A stretch of 25,232 nt of DNA. It comes from CACZQA01 sp050943615. GTDB taxonomy: Bacteria; Actinomycetota; Coriobacteriia; Coriobacteriales; QAMH01. A program made the position numbers and the translations under genes. Below are positions 6,803 to 14,261 of the stretch, one piece after another. Numbering within the stretch: position 1 is the stretch's first letter; each line of letters opens with the position of its first letter. The notes under the pieces are model-generated. The model saw nothing but the letters and a program-made list of their open reading frames with translations. It ran no database searches and had not been told where the DNA came from. The stretch covers positions 1-25,232 of the forward strand of contig JBMNPN010000033.1 in NCBI GenBank assembly GCA_050943615.1. The letters are read 5' to 3'.

Positions 6803-7393
6803 ATGGAAGCCGGAATCCTTCTTGCTCTGCAATCGGCGCGCGTCGCTGGTGTCACACAGCTCATGGCATTGATATCTGCCCTCGGCAACGCCGCCTTCAT
6901 CTGGGTCGTCGTCGCCGTCATCATGCTCTTCTTCGATGAGAAGCGCATGTGCGGCATACTCTCGTTGGTCTCGCTTGCCCTGGCCTTCGTGCTCTGCGAG
7001 CTCATCTTGGGCCCGATTGTGGGAAGGGCACATCCCTTTGAGGCGGGCATCGGCGTCACGGCATACTACGGCGTGAGCCATGCCGGGTGCACGTTCCCGA
7101 GCATCCACGCGGCAAGCTCCTTTGCAGCTGCAACGGTCATCGCCGTCATGCTCGGCAGACATTATGGAATCCCGGCCGTCATCACGGCGATCCTCATCGC
7201 ATTCTCACGTCTGTACCTCGGCATGAACTATCCGACCGACGTGCTCGCGGGCATCGTTCTCGGCTTTCTGATAGCAATCTTGGTCGTCTGGGCCTTCAAC
7301 ACATTCTTCAGAAGCGCGCTCTTGGAGCGAATAGGGACCCCCAAGAAGAACGCGCGCCGATCGGTGCGCGATTCGCGCGGTTTCCGCCGCTAG
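6803..7393 (+). CDS. PAP2-superfamily membrane protein with degenerate catalytic motifs
   Basis: The 196-residue protein has about six hydrophobic helices and the order of motifs of PAP2 lipid phosphatases (for example undecaprenyl-diphosphatase BcrC or PgpB types). Motif 2 is FPSIHAASS, keeping the Ser and His. Motif 3 is SRLYLGMNYPTD, where the usual catalytic His is Asn (codon AAC). Motif 1, normally Lys-x6-Arg-Pro, reads GPIVGRAHP, so Lys is Gly and Arg is His. The fold assignment is secure, but phosphatase activity is doubtful. The ATG at 6803 matches where the family starts; a TTG at 6776 in the same frame has no ribosome site. The C-terminus is short and basic. It could be a lipid-binding or altered-specificity homologue. 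Its neighbours (antiporter, chorismate mutase) give no clue to the substrate. Confidence 0.8.
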   Translation: MEAGILLALQSARVAGVTQLMALISALGNAAFIWVVVAVIMLFFDEKRMCGILSLVSLALAFVLCELILGPIVGRAHPFEAGIGVTAYYGVSHAGCTFPSIHAASSFAAATVIAVMLGRHYGIPAVITAILIAFSRLYLGMNYPTDVLAGIVLGFLIAILVVWAFNTFFRSALLERIGTPKKNARRSVRDSRGFRR

Positions 7394-7502
7394 ATGTCCT
7401 TTAGAGATTTCCACGTCCCATCCCGATGCTAGCTTTGTCCTGTGCAAGCAGGGGAGGGGAGACGTTGACGGCATGCCCCACGCAAAGAGAAAGGTACATG
7501 AG

Positions 7503-7793
7503 ATGACCGAAGACGAAGTTTCACCTGAAGACGCCCGCGCACAGATCGAAAGACACCGTGCGCGCATCGACGAGCTCGACGAGGAAATCGTGAAGCTCCT
7601 CAACGAGAGATCCGCCGAATCCATTGCCATCCGAAAGCTCAAACCAGCCTGCGGCATGGAGCTTTACGACCCGGGCCGTGAAGAGCGCATCTTCGAGCGC
7701 ATCGGCACGCTCACGCAAGGTCCTATGACGGCAGCCGACCTGCGACGTATCTACGAGACGCTTCTCGTCGTCATGAAGGAAGTCAAGGCCTAG
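7503..7793 (+). CDS. Chorismate mutase, AroQ (type II) class
   Basis: This 96-residue all-helical enzyme converts chorismate to prephenate, the branch step to phenylalanine and tyrosine. It aligns by eye with the chorismate mutase domain of E. coli PheA: R19, R36, K45, D56 and R59 stand where the substrate-binding R11, R28, K39, D48 and R51 are found. It is a stand-alone domain with no prephenate dehydratase or dehydrogenase attached. I prefer the ATG at 7503 (GAAAGG 8 bases upstream, family-like length); an ATG at 7473 with GGAG 11 bases upstream would add ten basic residues and cannot be excluded. No other aromatic gene lies nearby. Confidence 0.9.
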   Translation: MTEDEVSPEDARAQIERHRARIDELDEEIVKLLNERSAESIAIRKLKPACGMELYDPGREERIFERIGTLTQGPMTAADLRRIYETLLVVMKEVKA

Positions 7794-7851
7794 ACAGGCG
7801 ACCTGCCACCGCACGTCACCTCAAGCCAACAAAAGGAGAACTTGCAGCAAG

Positions 7852-10185
7852 ATGATCGACCTCACAGCCTTAAACGAAGCGCAGCGCCAGGCAGTGCTCA
7901 CCACCGAAGGACCGCTTCTGGTCCTGGCGGGAGCGGGTTCGGGAAAGACCCGCGTCCTGACCTACCGCATCGCCCACCTGGTGGAGGACCTCGGCGTCGC
8001 CCCCTGGAGCATCTTGGCCGTCACGTTCACCAACAAGGCGGCCACCGAGATGCGCGAACGGCTCTCGAGGCTGCTTCCCGGCGGGGTGCGCGGCATGTGG
8101 ATCTCGACGTTCCACAGCATGTGCGTGCGCATGCTGCGCCGCTACGCCGACCGGCTGGGCTACACCGACCGCTTCACCATCTACGACTCCGATGATTCGA
8201 AGCGCCTCGTCAAGCAGTGCCTGGCCGACCTTGGCTACGGTTCTTCGAGGAGCATCTCGGAGGGCGCCGTCCGCGCACGCATCTCGCAGGCGAAAAACGA
8301 GCTCGTGGGGCCGGAGGACTTCCAGCCCCGGCTGGGGGATGCGCTCGACAAGGCTGTTCAACGCGTCTACCGCCAGTACCAGCATCGCCTTGCCCGCGCC
8401 AACGCCTTCGACTTCGACGACCTGCTCTTTTACGCCTATCACTTGCTAAAGGACAACACTGACGTCCGCGACGAGTACGGAGCCCGCTTCCGCTACATCC
8501 TGGTCGACGAGTACCAGGACACGAACCGCGCCCAGTACCAGATCACGCAGCTTCTCGCGAAGTCCCACGGCAACCTCATGGTCGTCGGCGATGACGACCA
8601 GTCCATCTACTCATGGCGCGGCGCCGACATCAGGAACATCCTCGACTTCGAGCGCGACTGGCCGGATACGACCACAGTGAAGCTCGAGGAGAACTACCGC
8701 TCCACCGGCATCATCCTCGACGCGGCAAATGCCGTCATCTCGCACAACGAGAACCGCAAGGACAAGCGCCTGTACACCACCGGGGAAAGGGGAGAGAAGA
8801 TCCGCGTCTTTCTTGCCGCCGACGAGCGCGACGAGGGGCGCTGGATCGCCTCCGAGATCGAGAAGCTCCACGACGCGGGCGAATCCTACGACGACATCGC
8901 CGTCTTCTACCGAACCAACGCGCAGTCTCGAACGCTCGAGGACATGTTCCTGCGCGCGGGCGTCTCCTACCGCATCGTGGGCGGCACACGCTTTTTCGAC
9001 CGCGCCGAGATCCGCGACGTGAGCGCGTACCTCAAGCTCGCGCTCAACCACGATGACGACGTGAGCTGCCGGCGCGTCATAAACATGCCCAAGCGCGGCA
9101 TTGGAAAGACCACCGTCGAGAGAATAGCTCTCACCGCCGACGAGCGCGACCTCTCGTTTTTCGAGGCGGCGCGCGAGGAGTCGCTCGACCCGAGTTGCCG
9201 CGCCTCCACAAAGCGGGCCCTTTCCGAGTTCGTCTCGCTTATCGACGAGATCTCCGGATTCTCAGGTGACCTCGACAACGTCGTGGACCTGATCATCGAG
9301 CGCACAGGGATCTTCGACTACTTCAAGGCCCAGGGAACCGACGAGGCCTTCGGCCGTGCGGAGAACATCGACGAGTTCCGCGGCGTCGTCCACGACTACA
9401 TGGACGGCCACGAGCTTGTCCCCGACCAAGACGACATGGACCTTACCCAAGAAGCGCTCGACGGCGATGCCCCACAGGGCGAAGACGGCATCCCCGCGGG
9501 GTACCATGCGCCCACGCTCGCGGACTTCATGGAATGGCTCTCGCTCAGAAGCGACCTCGACTCCCTCGATGGGGAGCAGGGCGAGGCCGTGACGTTCATG
9601 ACGGTGCATTCCGCCAAGGGCCTGGAATTCAACGACGTCTTCGTCGCGGGAATGGAGGAGTCGATCTTCCCCCATGCGACCTCGCTTCAGGAAAACGGGG
9701 TGGAAGAGGAGCGTCGGCTCGCCTACGTGGCCATCACACGCGCGCGAAAGCGCCTCTATCTGAGCCACGCCGAACGCAGGCGCATCTACAACCGCGAGCA
9801 GGCAAACCCCCGCAGCCGCTTCATCGACGAGATCCCCACAGAGCTCGTCGAGCACGAGGGCGTGGGGTCTCTCGGCTATGCGGGAACGGGATGGGAGAAG
9901 CGCGGCGACAGGCGCGGGATTTCCGGCTCGGGCCGCGGCGAGGAAATGTACGGAGGCCGTGTGTTCGGTAAGATCGGCCACACGGGCGCGGGAAACGGAC
10001 GCTCCTCCGTGCGCTCAAAGCGCAGCTCGACCGACTACAACGTAGGCGACAAGGTCGACCACAAGGTCTTCGGCATCGGAGAGGTCGTCGGCGTAGACGA
10101 GGAGACGGTCACAGTCACCTTCGAGAAAACCGGGAGGACCAAGCACCTGCTCAAGGACTTCGCGCCAATCGTCAAGGTCGACTGA
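7852..10185 (+). CDS. pcrA: ATP-dependent DNA helicase PcrA (UvrD/Rep family)
   Basis: The 777-residue superfamily 1A 3'-5' helicase acts in repair, replication-fork upkeep and removal of recombinase from DNA. Visible motifs: Q motif LNEAQRQAV (7-15), Walker A GAGSGKT (27-33), motif Ia TFTNKAATEM, motif II VDEYQDTN (D219, E220), motif III GDDDQSIYSWRGA, motif IV FYRTNAQSRTLE, motif V TVHSAKGLEF and motif VI YVAITRARKRLYL. The C-terminal domain VGDKVDHKVFGIGEVVGV is the Tudor-like fold of Gram-positive PcrA that contacts RNA polymerase. Length is usual for the family. There is an acidic insert around residues 520-545. AAGGAG lies 13 bases before the ATG, a long spacing, but no in-frame start lies nearer. 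It is followed by its own intergenic region, so it may be transcribed alone or with the upstream mutase (58-base gap). Confidence 0.96.
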   Translation: MIDLTALNEAQRQAVLTTEGPLLVLAGAGSGKTRVLTYRIAHLVEDLGVAPWSILAVTFTNKAATEMRERLSRLLPGGVRGMWISTFHSMCVRMLRRYADRLGYTDRFTIYDSDDSKRLVKQCLADLGYGSSRSISEGAVRARISQAKNELVGPEDFQPRLGDALDKAVQRVYRQYQHRLARANAFDFDDLLFYAYHLLKDNTDVRDEYGARFRYILVDEYQDTNRAQYQITQLLAKSHGNLMVVGDDDQSIYSWRGADIRNILDFERDWPDTTTVKLEENYRSTGIILDAANAVISHNENRKDKRLYTTGERGEKIRVFLAADERDEGRWIASEIEKLHDAGESYDDIAVFYRTNAQSRTLEDMFLRAGVSYRIVGGTRFFDRAEIRDVSAYLKLALNHDDDVSCRRVINMPKRGIGKTTVERIALTADERDLSFFEAAREESLDPSCRASTKRALSEFVSLIDEISGFSGDLDNVVDLIIERTGIFDYFKAQGTDEAFGRAENIDEFRGVVHDYMDGHELVPDQDDMDLTQEALDGDAPQGEDGIPAGYHAPTLADFMEWLSLRSDLDSLDGEQGEAVTFMTVHSAKGLEFNDVFVAGMEESIFPHATSLQENGVEEERRLAYVAITRARKRLYLSHAERRRIYNREQANPRSRFIDEIPTELVEHEGVGSLGYAGTGWEKRGDRRGISGSGRGEEMYGGRVFGKIGHTGAGNGRSSVRSKRSSTDYNVGDKVDHKVFGIGEVVGVDEETVTVTFEKTGRTKHLLKDFAPIVKVD

Positions 10186-10235
10186 AATCTCGCATCGCGG
10201 CGCCCCGTTCGCTCCTGCTTCCGCCTTGTGGGCAT

Positions 10236-10265
10236 GTGCATACCATGCACTCCCGCAAAGCGGGA
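10236..10265. promoter_or_regulatory. Two abutting perfect palindromes upstream of ppaC
   Basis: GTGCAT-ACC-ATGCAC (10236-10250) is followed without a gap by TCCCGC-AAA-GCGGGA (10251-10265). Both have 6-base perfect arms and 3-base centres. They precede the TATAAT of ppaC by 12 bases, so the second covers the -35 position. They may be operators or, as RNA, two small hairpins ending the pcrA transcript (no T-run follows). Confidence 0.45.
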
Positions 10266-10277
10266 CGCGCCGAGCGC

Positions 10278-10283
10278 TATAAT
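10278..10283 (+). promoter_or_regulatory. Consensus -10 box of ppaC
   Basis: A perfect TATAAT sits 36 bases before the ppaC ATG. No good -35 is present 16-18 bases upstream (GCAAAG at 17); that position is taken by the second palindrome, which suggests activator- or repressor-controlled initiation. A textbook AGGAGG (10306-10311) with 8-base spacing follows. Confidence 0.5.
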
Positions 10284-10319
10284 CCCATTCGAATATCCCG
10301 TCAACAGGAGGAATCACCC

Positions 10320-11246
10320 ATGTCACAGATTCTCGTAGTGGGCCATCAGAACCCCGACAACGATGCGATCATGTCCGCATACTGCTTTGCCGCCCTCAAG
10401 AACAAGCTCGATTCCGACAACGAGTACAAGCCCGTGCGCTTGGGGCCGCTGCCCGCCGAAACGCAGCTGGTCTTCGACGAGTTCGGCATCACGGCACCCG
10501 ACCTCATCGACCACGTGGACGAGGGCACCAAGCTCGTTTTGGTCGACCACAACGAGCTCGGCCAGGCAGTTCCCGGCATCGAGGGCGCGGATATCGTCGA
10601 GATCGTCGACCATCACCGCATCGCCGACGTGACGACGGCCGCTCCAATCGCCTTCATCAACCTCCCGCTCGGCTCGACCTGCACAATCGTGACCAAGCTC
10701 TACGAGTACTTCGGCATCGAGCCCGACCGCGGCACTGCCGCCTGCCTGCTCGCGGCCGCGCTCACCGATACCGTCATCTTGAAGTCGCCGACCGCGACCG
10801 ACATCGACCGCGAAGTCGTAGAGAAGCTCGCCGGCATCGTCGGCGTCGACTTCACCGAATTCGGCATGAAGCTGTTCAAATCGCGCGGCGGCGACGATGA
10901 CGTTACGGCCGAGGAGATCTGCAAGCGCGACTCCAAGGAGTTCAACTTCGGTGGGCGCAAGGTCTGGGTCGCCCAATACGAGACCGTCGACCTCGAGGGT
11001 CTGCGCGCCCGCACCGACGAGATCACGGCCGAGGTCCAAAAGGTCCAGGAAGACGGCGGCTATGATGCCGCGCTCATGCTGCTCACCGACATCATCCAGG
11101 AAGGCTCCGACTTCATCGGCGCCGGCGACATCGGCTTCATCGAAGACGCGTTCGGCATCTCCTTTGCCGATGGCCCAGTCTGGATGCCCGGCGTCCTCTC
11201 GCGCAAGAAGCAGGTCGCCGCAAAGCTCATCGAGTACGCCGGCTAA
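10320..11246 (+). CDS. ppaC: Manganese-dependent inorganic pyrophosphatase (DHH family II)
   Basis: The 308-residue enzyme hydrolyses pyrophosphate to two phosphates in the cytosol, pulling biosynthetic reactions such as tRNA charging forward. Metal ligands are clear: H9, D13 and D15 in GHQNPDND, D76 in LVDHNE, H98 (with H99) of the DHH motif in VDHHRIAD, and D150 in ALTDT. The C-terminal DHHA2 domain has the phosphate-binding SRKKQ. Length and order match family II (PpaC) enzymes. The start is set by AGGAGG 8 bases upstream. It is flanked by a TATAAT promoter and a strong terminator, so it is likely monocistronic. Confidence 0.96.
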   Translation: MSQILVVGHQNPDNDAIMSAYCFAALKNKLDSDNEYKPVRLGPLPAETQLVFDEFGITAPDLIDHVDEGTKLVLVDHNELGQAVPGIEGADIVEIVDHHRIADVTTAAPIAFINLPLGSTCTIVTKLYEYFGIEPDRGTAACLLAAALTDTVILKSPTATDIDREVVEKLAGIVGVDFTEFGMKLFKSRGGDDDVTAEEICKRDSKEFNFGGRKVWVAQYETVDLEGLRARTDEITAEVQKVQEDGGYDAALMLLTDIIQEGSDFIGAGDIGFIEDAFGISFADGPVWMPGVLSRKKQVAAKLIEYAG

Positions 11247-11294
11247 ACGGAAGCGTTCTTCCGTACCCGAAATCTTCTGCGAGCGAGAATGCAA

Positions 11295-11338
11295 GCGCGC
11301 GGTTCGAGCCTCATCGCCTTGAGCCGCGCGCCGTTTTT
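11295..11338 (+). terminator. Intrinsic terminator of ppaC
   Basis: An 11-bp stem (11295-11305 with 11321-11331, outer pairs GCGCGCGG/CCGCGCGC) is followed by CG and five T residues. It lies 49 bases after the ppaC stop and is the best intrinsic terminator in the window. Confidence 0.9.
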
Positions 11339-11419
11339 CCAGAGGCACCGTTCCAATCCGAATGCCTCAGTACCCGTGCCCCTCTGCGGTACGGGTCTTC
11401 GAATTAGCAAGGAGCACCT

Positions 11420-12244
11420 GTGAACCCGCAATCGACCACCCTGTACCAGGCCTTCGGTTGGCCCGGTACCGTCATCGGCGCCATCTGCATCGTCATCATA
11501 ACCGCCGTCATCTGCCATGTTCTCGTGAAGCTCGTGCGCCGCATGCTCGACGAGGCAACCGACGGGCGCGTGGGCGGGTCGATTTTCGCCAACGTCACGC
11601 GCGTCGTCATCTGGATGTGCGGAATCGGCGCGCTGCTGTTCTTCTGCTTCGACTTCAACCTCGGGGTCATCTGGGGCGCCCTGGGCATCGGCGGCATTGC
11701 GCTCTCCCTCGGCGCGCAATCGACCATCACGTCCCTGATCGGCGGCTTTCAGGTCTCGGCATCGCGTGAAGTGGCGGTGGGGGACTGGGTCACCATCGGC
11801 ACGACGACCGGCGTGGTAAAGGACATCACCTGGCGAAAGATGATGGTCGAGGATTCCGCGGGGAACCTCTATAACATCCCCAACTCGATACTCACGACCA
11901 CGACGCTCGAGGTGCTCGCCCCCTTCGATATCGTGAACGTCCCCCTCGTGCTCGATTCGAACTGCGATCTTGCCGCAATCAAAGAAGAGCTTCCCGGGGT
12001 CGTCAAGGCGGCGCTCAAAGAGAAGGGCATGCTCTATCAGGACCACGACGTGCGCTTCTCCATTACCGGCACCGAGATGACAGGCATCTCTGGAATGCTG
12101 AAGTGCTTCGTTTCCCGCGAGTGCTTTGCCGATGTCGTGAGCGACGTCGCGATGAAGGCAGCCGTCTCCTGCCTGCGCGCCCACGATGCGCTTCCCAAGG
12201 GACTGGCGGAAGGCAATGAGACAAGCCCCCGGACGGCGCGATGA
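11420..12244 (+). CDS. Small-conductance mechanosensitive channel (MscS family)
   Basis: The 274-residue protein has three N-terminal membrane helices (about 15-38, 56-80, 84-108). The pore helix is the Gly/Ala-rich ALGIGGIALSLGAQST, followed by the beta domain (VAVGDWVTIG, TGVVKDITWRKMMVED, YNIPNSIL) and an alpha/beta C-terminal domain. MscS channels open under membrane tension and release solutes in hypo-osmotic shock. The size is that of the minimal MscS type. The start is GTG at 11420, fixed by AAGGAG 5 bases upstream. It follows the ppaC terminator and therefore needs its own promoter, which I could not place. The C-terminal 15 residues are polar and of no known fold. Confidence 0.9.
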   Translation: MNPQSTTLYQAFGWPGTVIGAICIVIITAVICHVLVKLVRRMLDEATDGRVGGSIFANVTRVVIWMCGIGALLFFCFDFNLGVIWGALGIGGIALSLGAQSTITSLIGGFQVSASREVAVGDWVTIGTTTGVVKDITWRKMMVEDSAGNLYNIPNSILTTTTLEVLAPFDIVNVPLVLDSNCDLAAIKEELPGVVKAALKEKGMLYQDHDVRFSITGTEMTGISGMLKCFVSRECFADVVSDVAMKAAVSCLRAHDALPKGLAEGNETSPRTAR

Positions 12245-12388
12245 TGGGGTCTGGCCAGTCCCGACGATCGCACCCGATAAAAATTCATCTGCTCGTTATA
12301 TTCGCTTGCCTTCCATGCGCTACCTTAAACAGTGCGTCCGCTCCCCGTTGTCTGTGTCACATGGCACTTAACCTGCGCCAAATAGAGC

Positions 12389-12415
12389 CGTGAGAACACT
12401 GTTCACGTGTAGAAT
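12389..12415 (+). promoter_or_regulatory. Candidate promoter/operator of the argS operon
   Basis: Overlapping inverted repeats CGTGA-N9-TCACG (12389-12407) and GAACA-C-TGTTC (12394-12404) lie just before a TAGAAT -10-like box (12410-12415), 36 bases before the argS start. No convincing -35 is present. The position over the expected -35 fits an operator. The 207-base gap between the MscS and argS genes otherwise shows no gene. Confidence 0.3.
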
Positions 12416-12451
12416 GGCAGCATCTATGCCGTCGAAAGGAAACTTGCAACT

Positions 12452-14224
12452 TTGCGTACTCTGGTTGAACAGCTGATAAGCTCTGCCGTCAACAAGGCCA
12501 TCGAGGCAGGGGAGCTTCCCCTCGATGAGGCCCCCGAACCCGAACTCGAACGCCCGCGCGACATCTCGCATGGCGACTGGGCGTCCTCCATCGCGATGCG
12601 CTCCGCCAAAAAGGCGCACATGAACCCACGTCAGATTGCCGAGGCCATCGTCTCGCACATGGATGAAGACCCTGCAATCGAGTCCGTCGAGGTCGCAGGC
12701 CCCGGCTTCATAAACATCAAGCTCTCCAATGCGGCCCTGCAAGGCGTCTTTCGCTCCGCACGGGAACAAGATCGAGACTACGGTCGCACGCACGCCGGCG
12801 ATGGCGTGAAGGTCGACCTCGAGTTCATCTCCGCCAACCCCACCGGCCCCATGCACGTCGGGCACGGCCGCTGGGCCGCGCTCGGGGACGCCATGGCAAA
12901 CGTCCTCGAGTTTGCCGGCTACGACGTCACGCGCGAGTTCTACATCAACGACGCGGGAAACCAGATGAACGTCTTTGCAGACTCCGTCTCGCGCCGCTAC
13001 CTTCAAATCGACCGCCTTGTGAAAGAGGGAATGAGCTCCGAGCAGGCCCATGACGAAATCATCGAGAACGCCGATACCTACCGCTCCGAGCTTCCCGAGA
13101 ACTGCTATGCGGGCGCCTACGTCGTGGACATCGCGCTCAAGATCTACGATGCGGAAGGCGATGTGTGGGCATCCCGTCCCGAAGAAGAGCGCGACGCGCA
13201 CTTCAAGGAGGTCGCCTACACGACCGAGCTCGACCACGTCAAGGAGGTCTTGCGCGGGTTCGGCCTCGAGTTCGACGTCTGGTACTCCGAGCGCACGACC
13301 TACGCCAAGGACGCCGATGGGAGCTCGCGGCTGAGCCGCACCCTCGATGCGCTGAGAGACGGCGGCTACCTCTACGAGAAGGATGGGGCCACTTGGTTTC
13401 GGACGACCGACTTCGGCGATGACAAGGACCGCGTGCTCATCAAGGCAGACGGCTCCTACACCTACTTCGCCCCCGACATCGCCTATCACAAGAACAAGAT
13501 GGACCGCGGCTTCGACCGCTGCATCGACATCCTGGGCGCCGACCACCATGGCTACATCAAGCGCATCCAGGCAACCGGCCACGTGTTCGGCCATCCCGGT
13601 CAGCCCGAGGTCGTCATCGGCCAGATGGTGAACCTCTTCAGAAACGGCCAGCCCGTGCGCATGTCCAAGCGCACCGGCGAGATGGTGACCTTCGAGGAGC
13701 TCATCGACGAGGTCGGCGTCGACGCGACGCGCTACCTCATGCTCTCGCGCTCGACCGACCAGACCATCGACTTCGACATCGAGACCGCAAAGAAGCAGGA
13801 CTCCACCAACCCGGTCTACTACGTGCAGTACGCGCACGCGCGTATCTGCTCGCTTCTGCGCCGCGCCGCCCGCCTCGACAACGCCGCGCCCGAGGACTGC
13901 GACCCCGACAGAATCGCCGCAGAGCTCATACCCGAAGATGCGGACCTCTCCCTTCTCACCGACGAGGCAGAGCTTTCCCTGGCACGGCGCATCGACGAGT
14001 TCGGCGAGCTCGTCGCCGGCTGCGCACGCGACCTCGCGCCCTTCAGGCTCACGCACTACGCGCAGACGCTCGCAAGCGAGTTTCACCAGTTCTACACCAA
14101 GTGCCACGTGCTCACCGAAGACGAGGCGCTCACCACCGCGCGCCTCTACGCCGCCGACGCCACGCGCCGCGTGCTCAGAAACGCGCTTTCGATGATGGGC
14201 GTATCCGCCCCGATTTCCATGTAA
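12452..14224 (+). CDS. argS: Arginyl-tRNA synthetase
   Basis: The 590-residue class I synthetase charges tRNA-Arg with arginine. It has the ArgS-specific N-terminal domain (about 1-95), the HIGH motif as HVGH (135-138, in PTGPMHVGHGRW), a KMSKS equivalent RMSKR (403-407) and the alpha-helical anticodon-binding DALR domain at the C-terminus (LARRIDEFGELV, LTHYAQTLASEFHQFY). Length is normal. The start is TTG at 12452 with AAAGGA 11 bases upstream; the frame has no nearer ATG or GTG. lysA follows after 37 bases and the genes downstream continue on the same strand, so argS probably heads a long operon. Confidence 0.96.
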   Translation: MRTLVEQLISSAVNKAIEAGELPLDEAPEPELERPRDISHGDWASSIAMRSAKKAHMNPRQIAEAIVSHMDEDPAIESVEVAGPGFINIKLSNAALQGVFRSAREQDRDYGRTHAGDGVKVDLEFISANPTGPMHVGHGRWAALGDAMANVLEFAGYDVTREFYINDAGNQMNVFADSVSRRYLQIDRLVKEGMSSEQAHDEIIENADTYRSELPENCYAGAYVVDIALKIYDAEGDVWASRPEEERDAHFKEVAYTTELDHVKEVLRGFGLEFDVWYSERTTYAKDADGSSRLSRTLDALRDGGYLYEKDGATWFRTTDFGDDKDRVLIKADGSYTYFAPDIAYHKNKMDRGFDRCIDILGADHHGYIKRIQATGHVFGHPGQPEVVIGQMVNLFRNGQPVRMSKRTGEMVTFEELIDEVGVDATRYLMLSRSTDQTIDFDIETAKKQDSTNPVYYVQYAHARICSLLRRAARLDNAAPEDCDPDRIAAELIPEDADLSLLTDEAELSLARRIDEFGELVAGCARDLAPFRLTHYAQTLASEFHQFYTKCHVLTEDEALTTARLYAADATRRVLRNALSMMGVSAPISM

Positions 14225-14261
14225 GAGACGCAACGACGAGAAAGGACGGCACTTCAATACC

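Noticed and set aside
10236..10319. Upstream extension of ppaC from a GTG at 10236
   Set aside because: It would translate both palindromes and the TATAAT; the ATG at 10320 has an ideal AGGAGG and the family's N-terminus.
12246..12262. GGGG-T-CTGGCCAG-T-CCC palindrome after the MscS gene as a terminator
   Set aside because: It has no loop to fold around and no T-run; it is a DNA palindrome at most.
12394..12404. LexA-like box GAACACTGTTC
   Set aside because: Gram-positive LexA sites have GAAC-N4-GTTC; this has a 3-base centre, and the downstream genes are not SOS genes.
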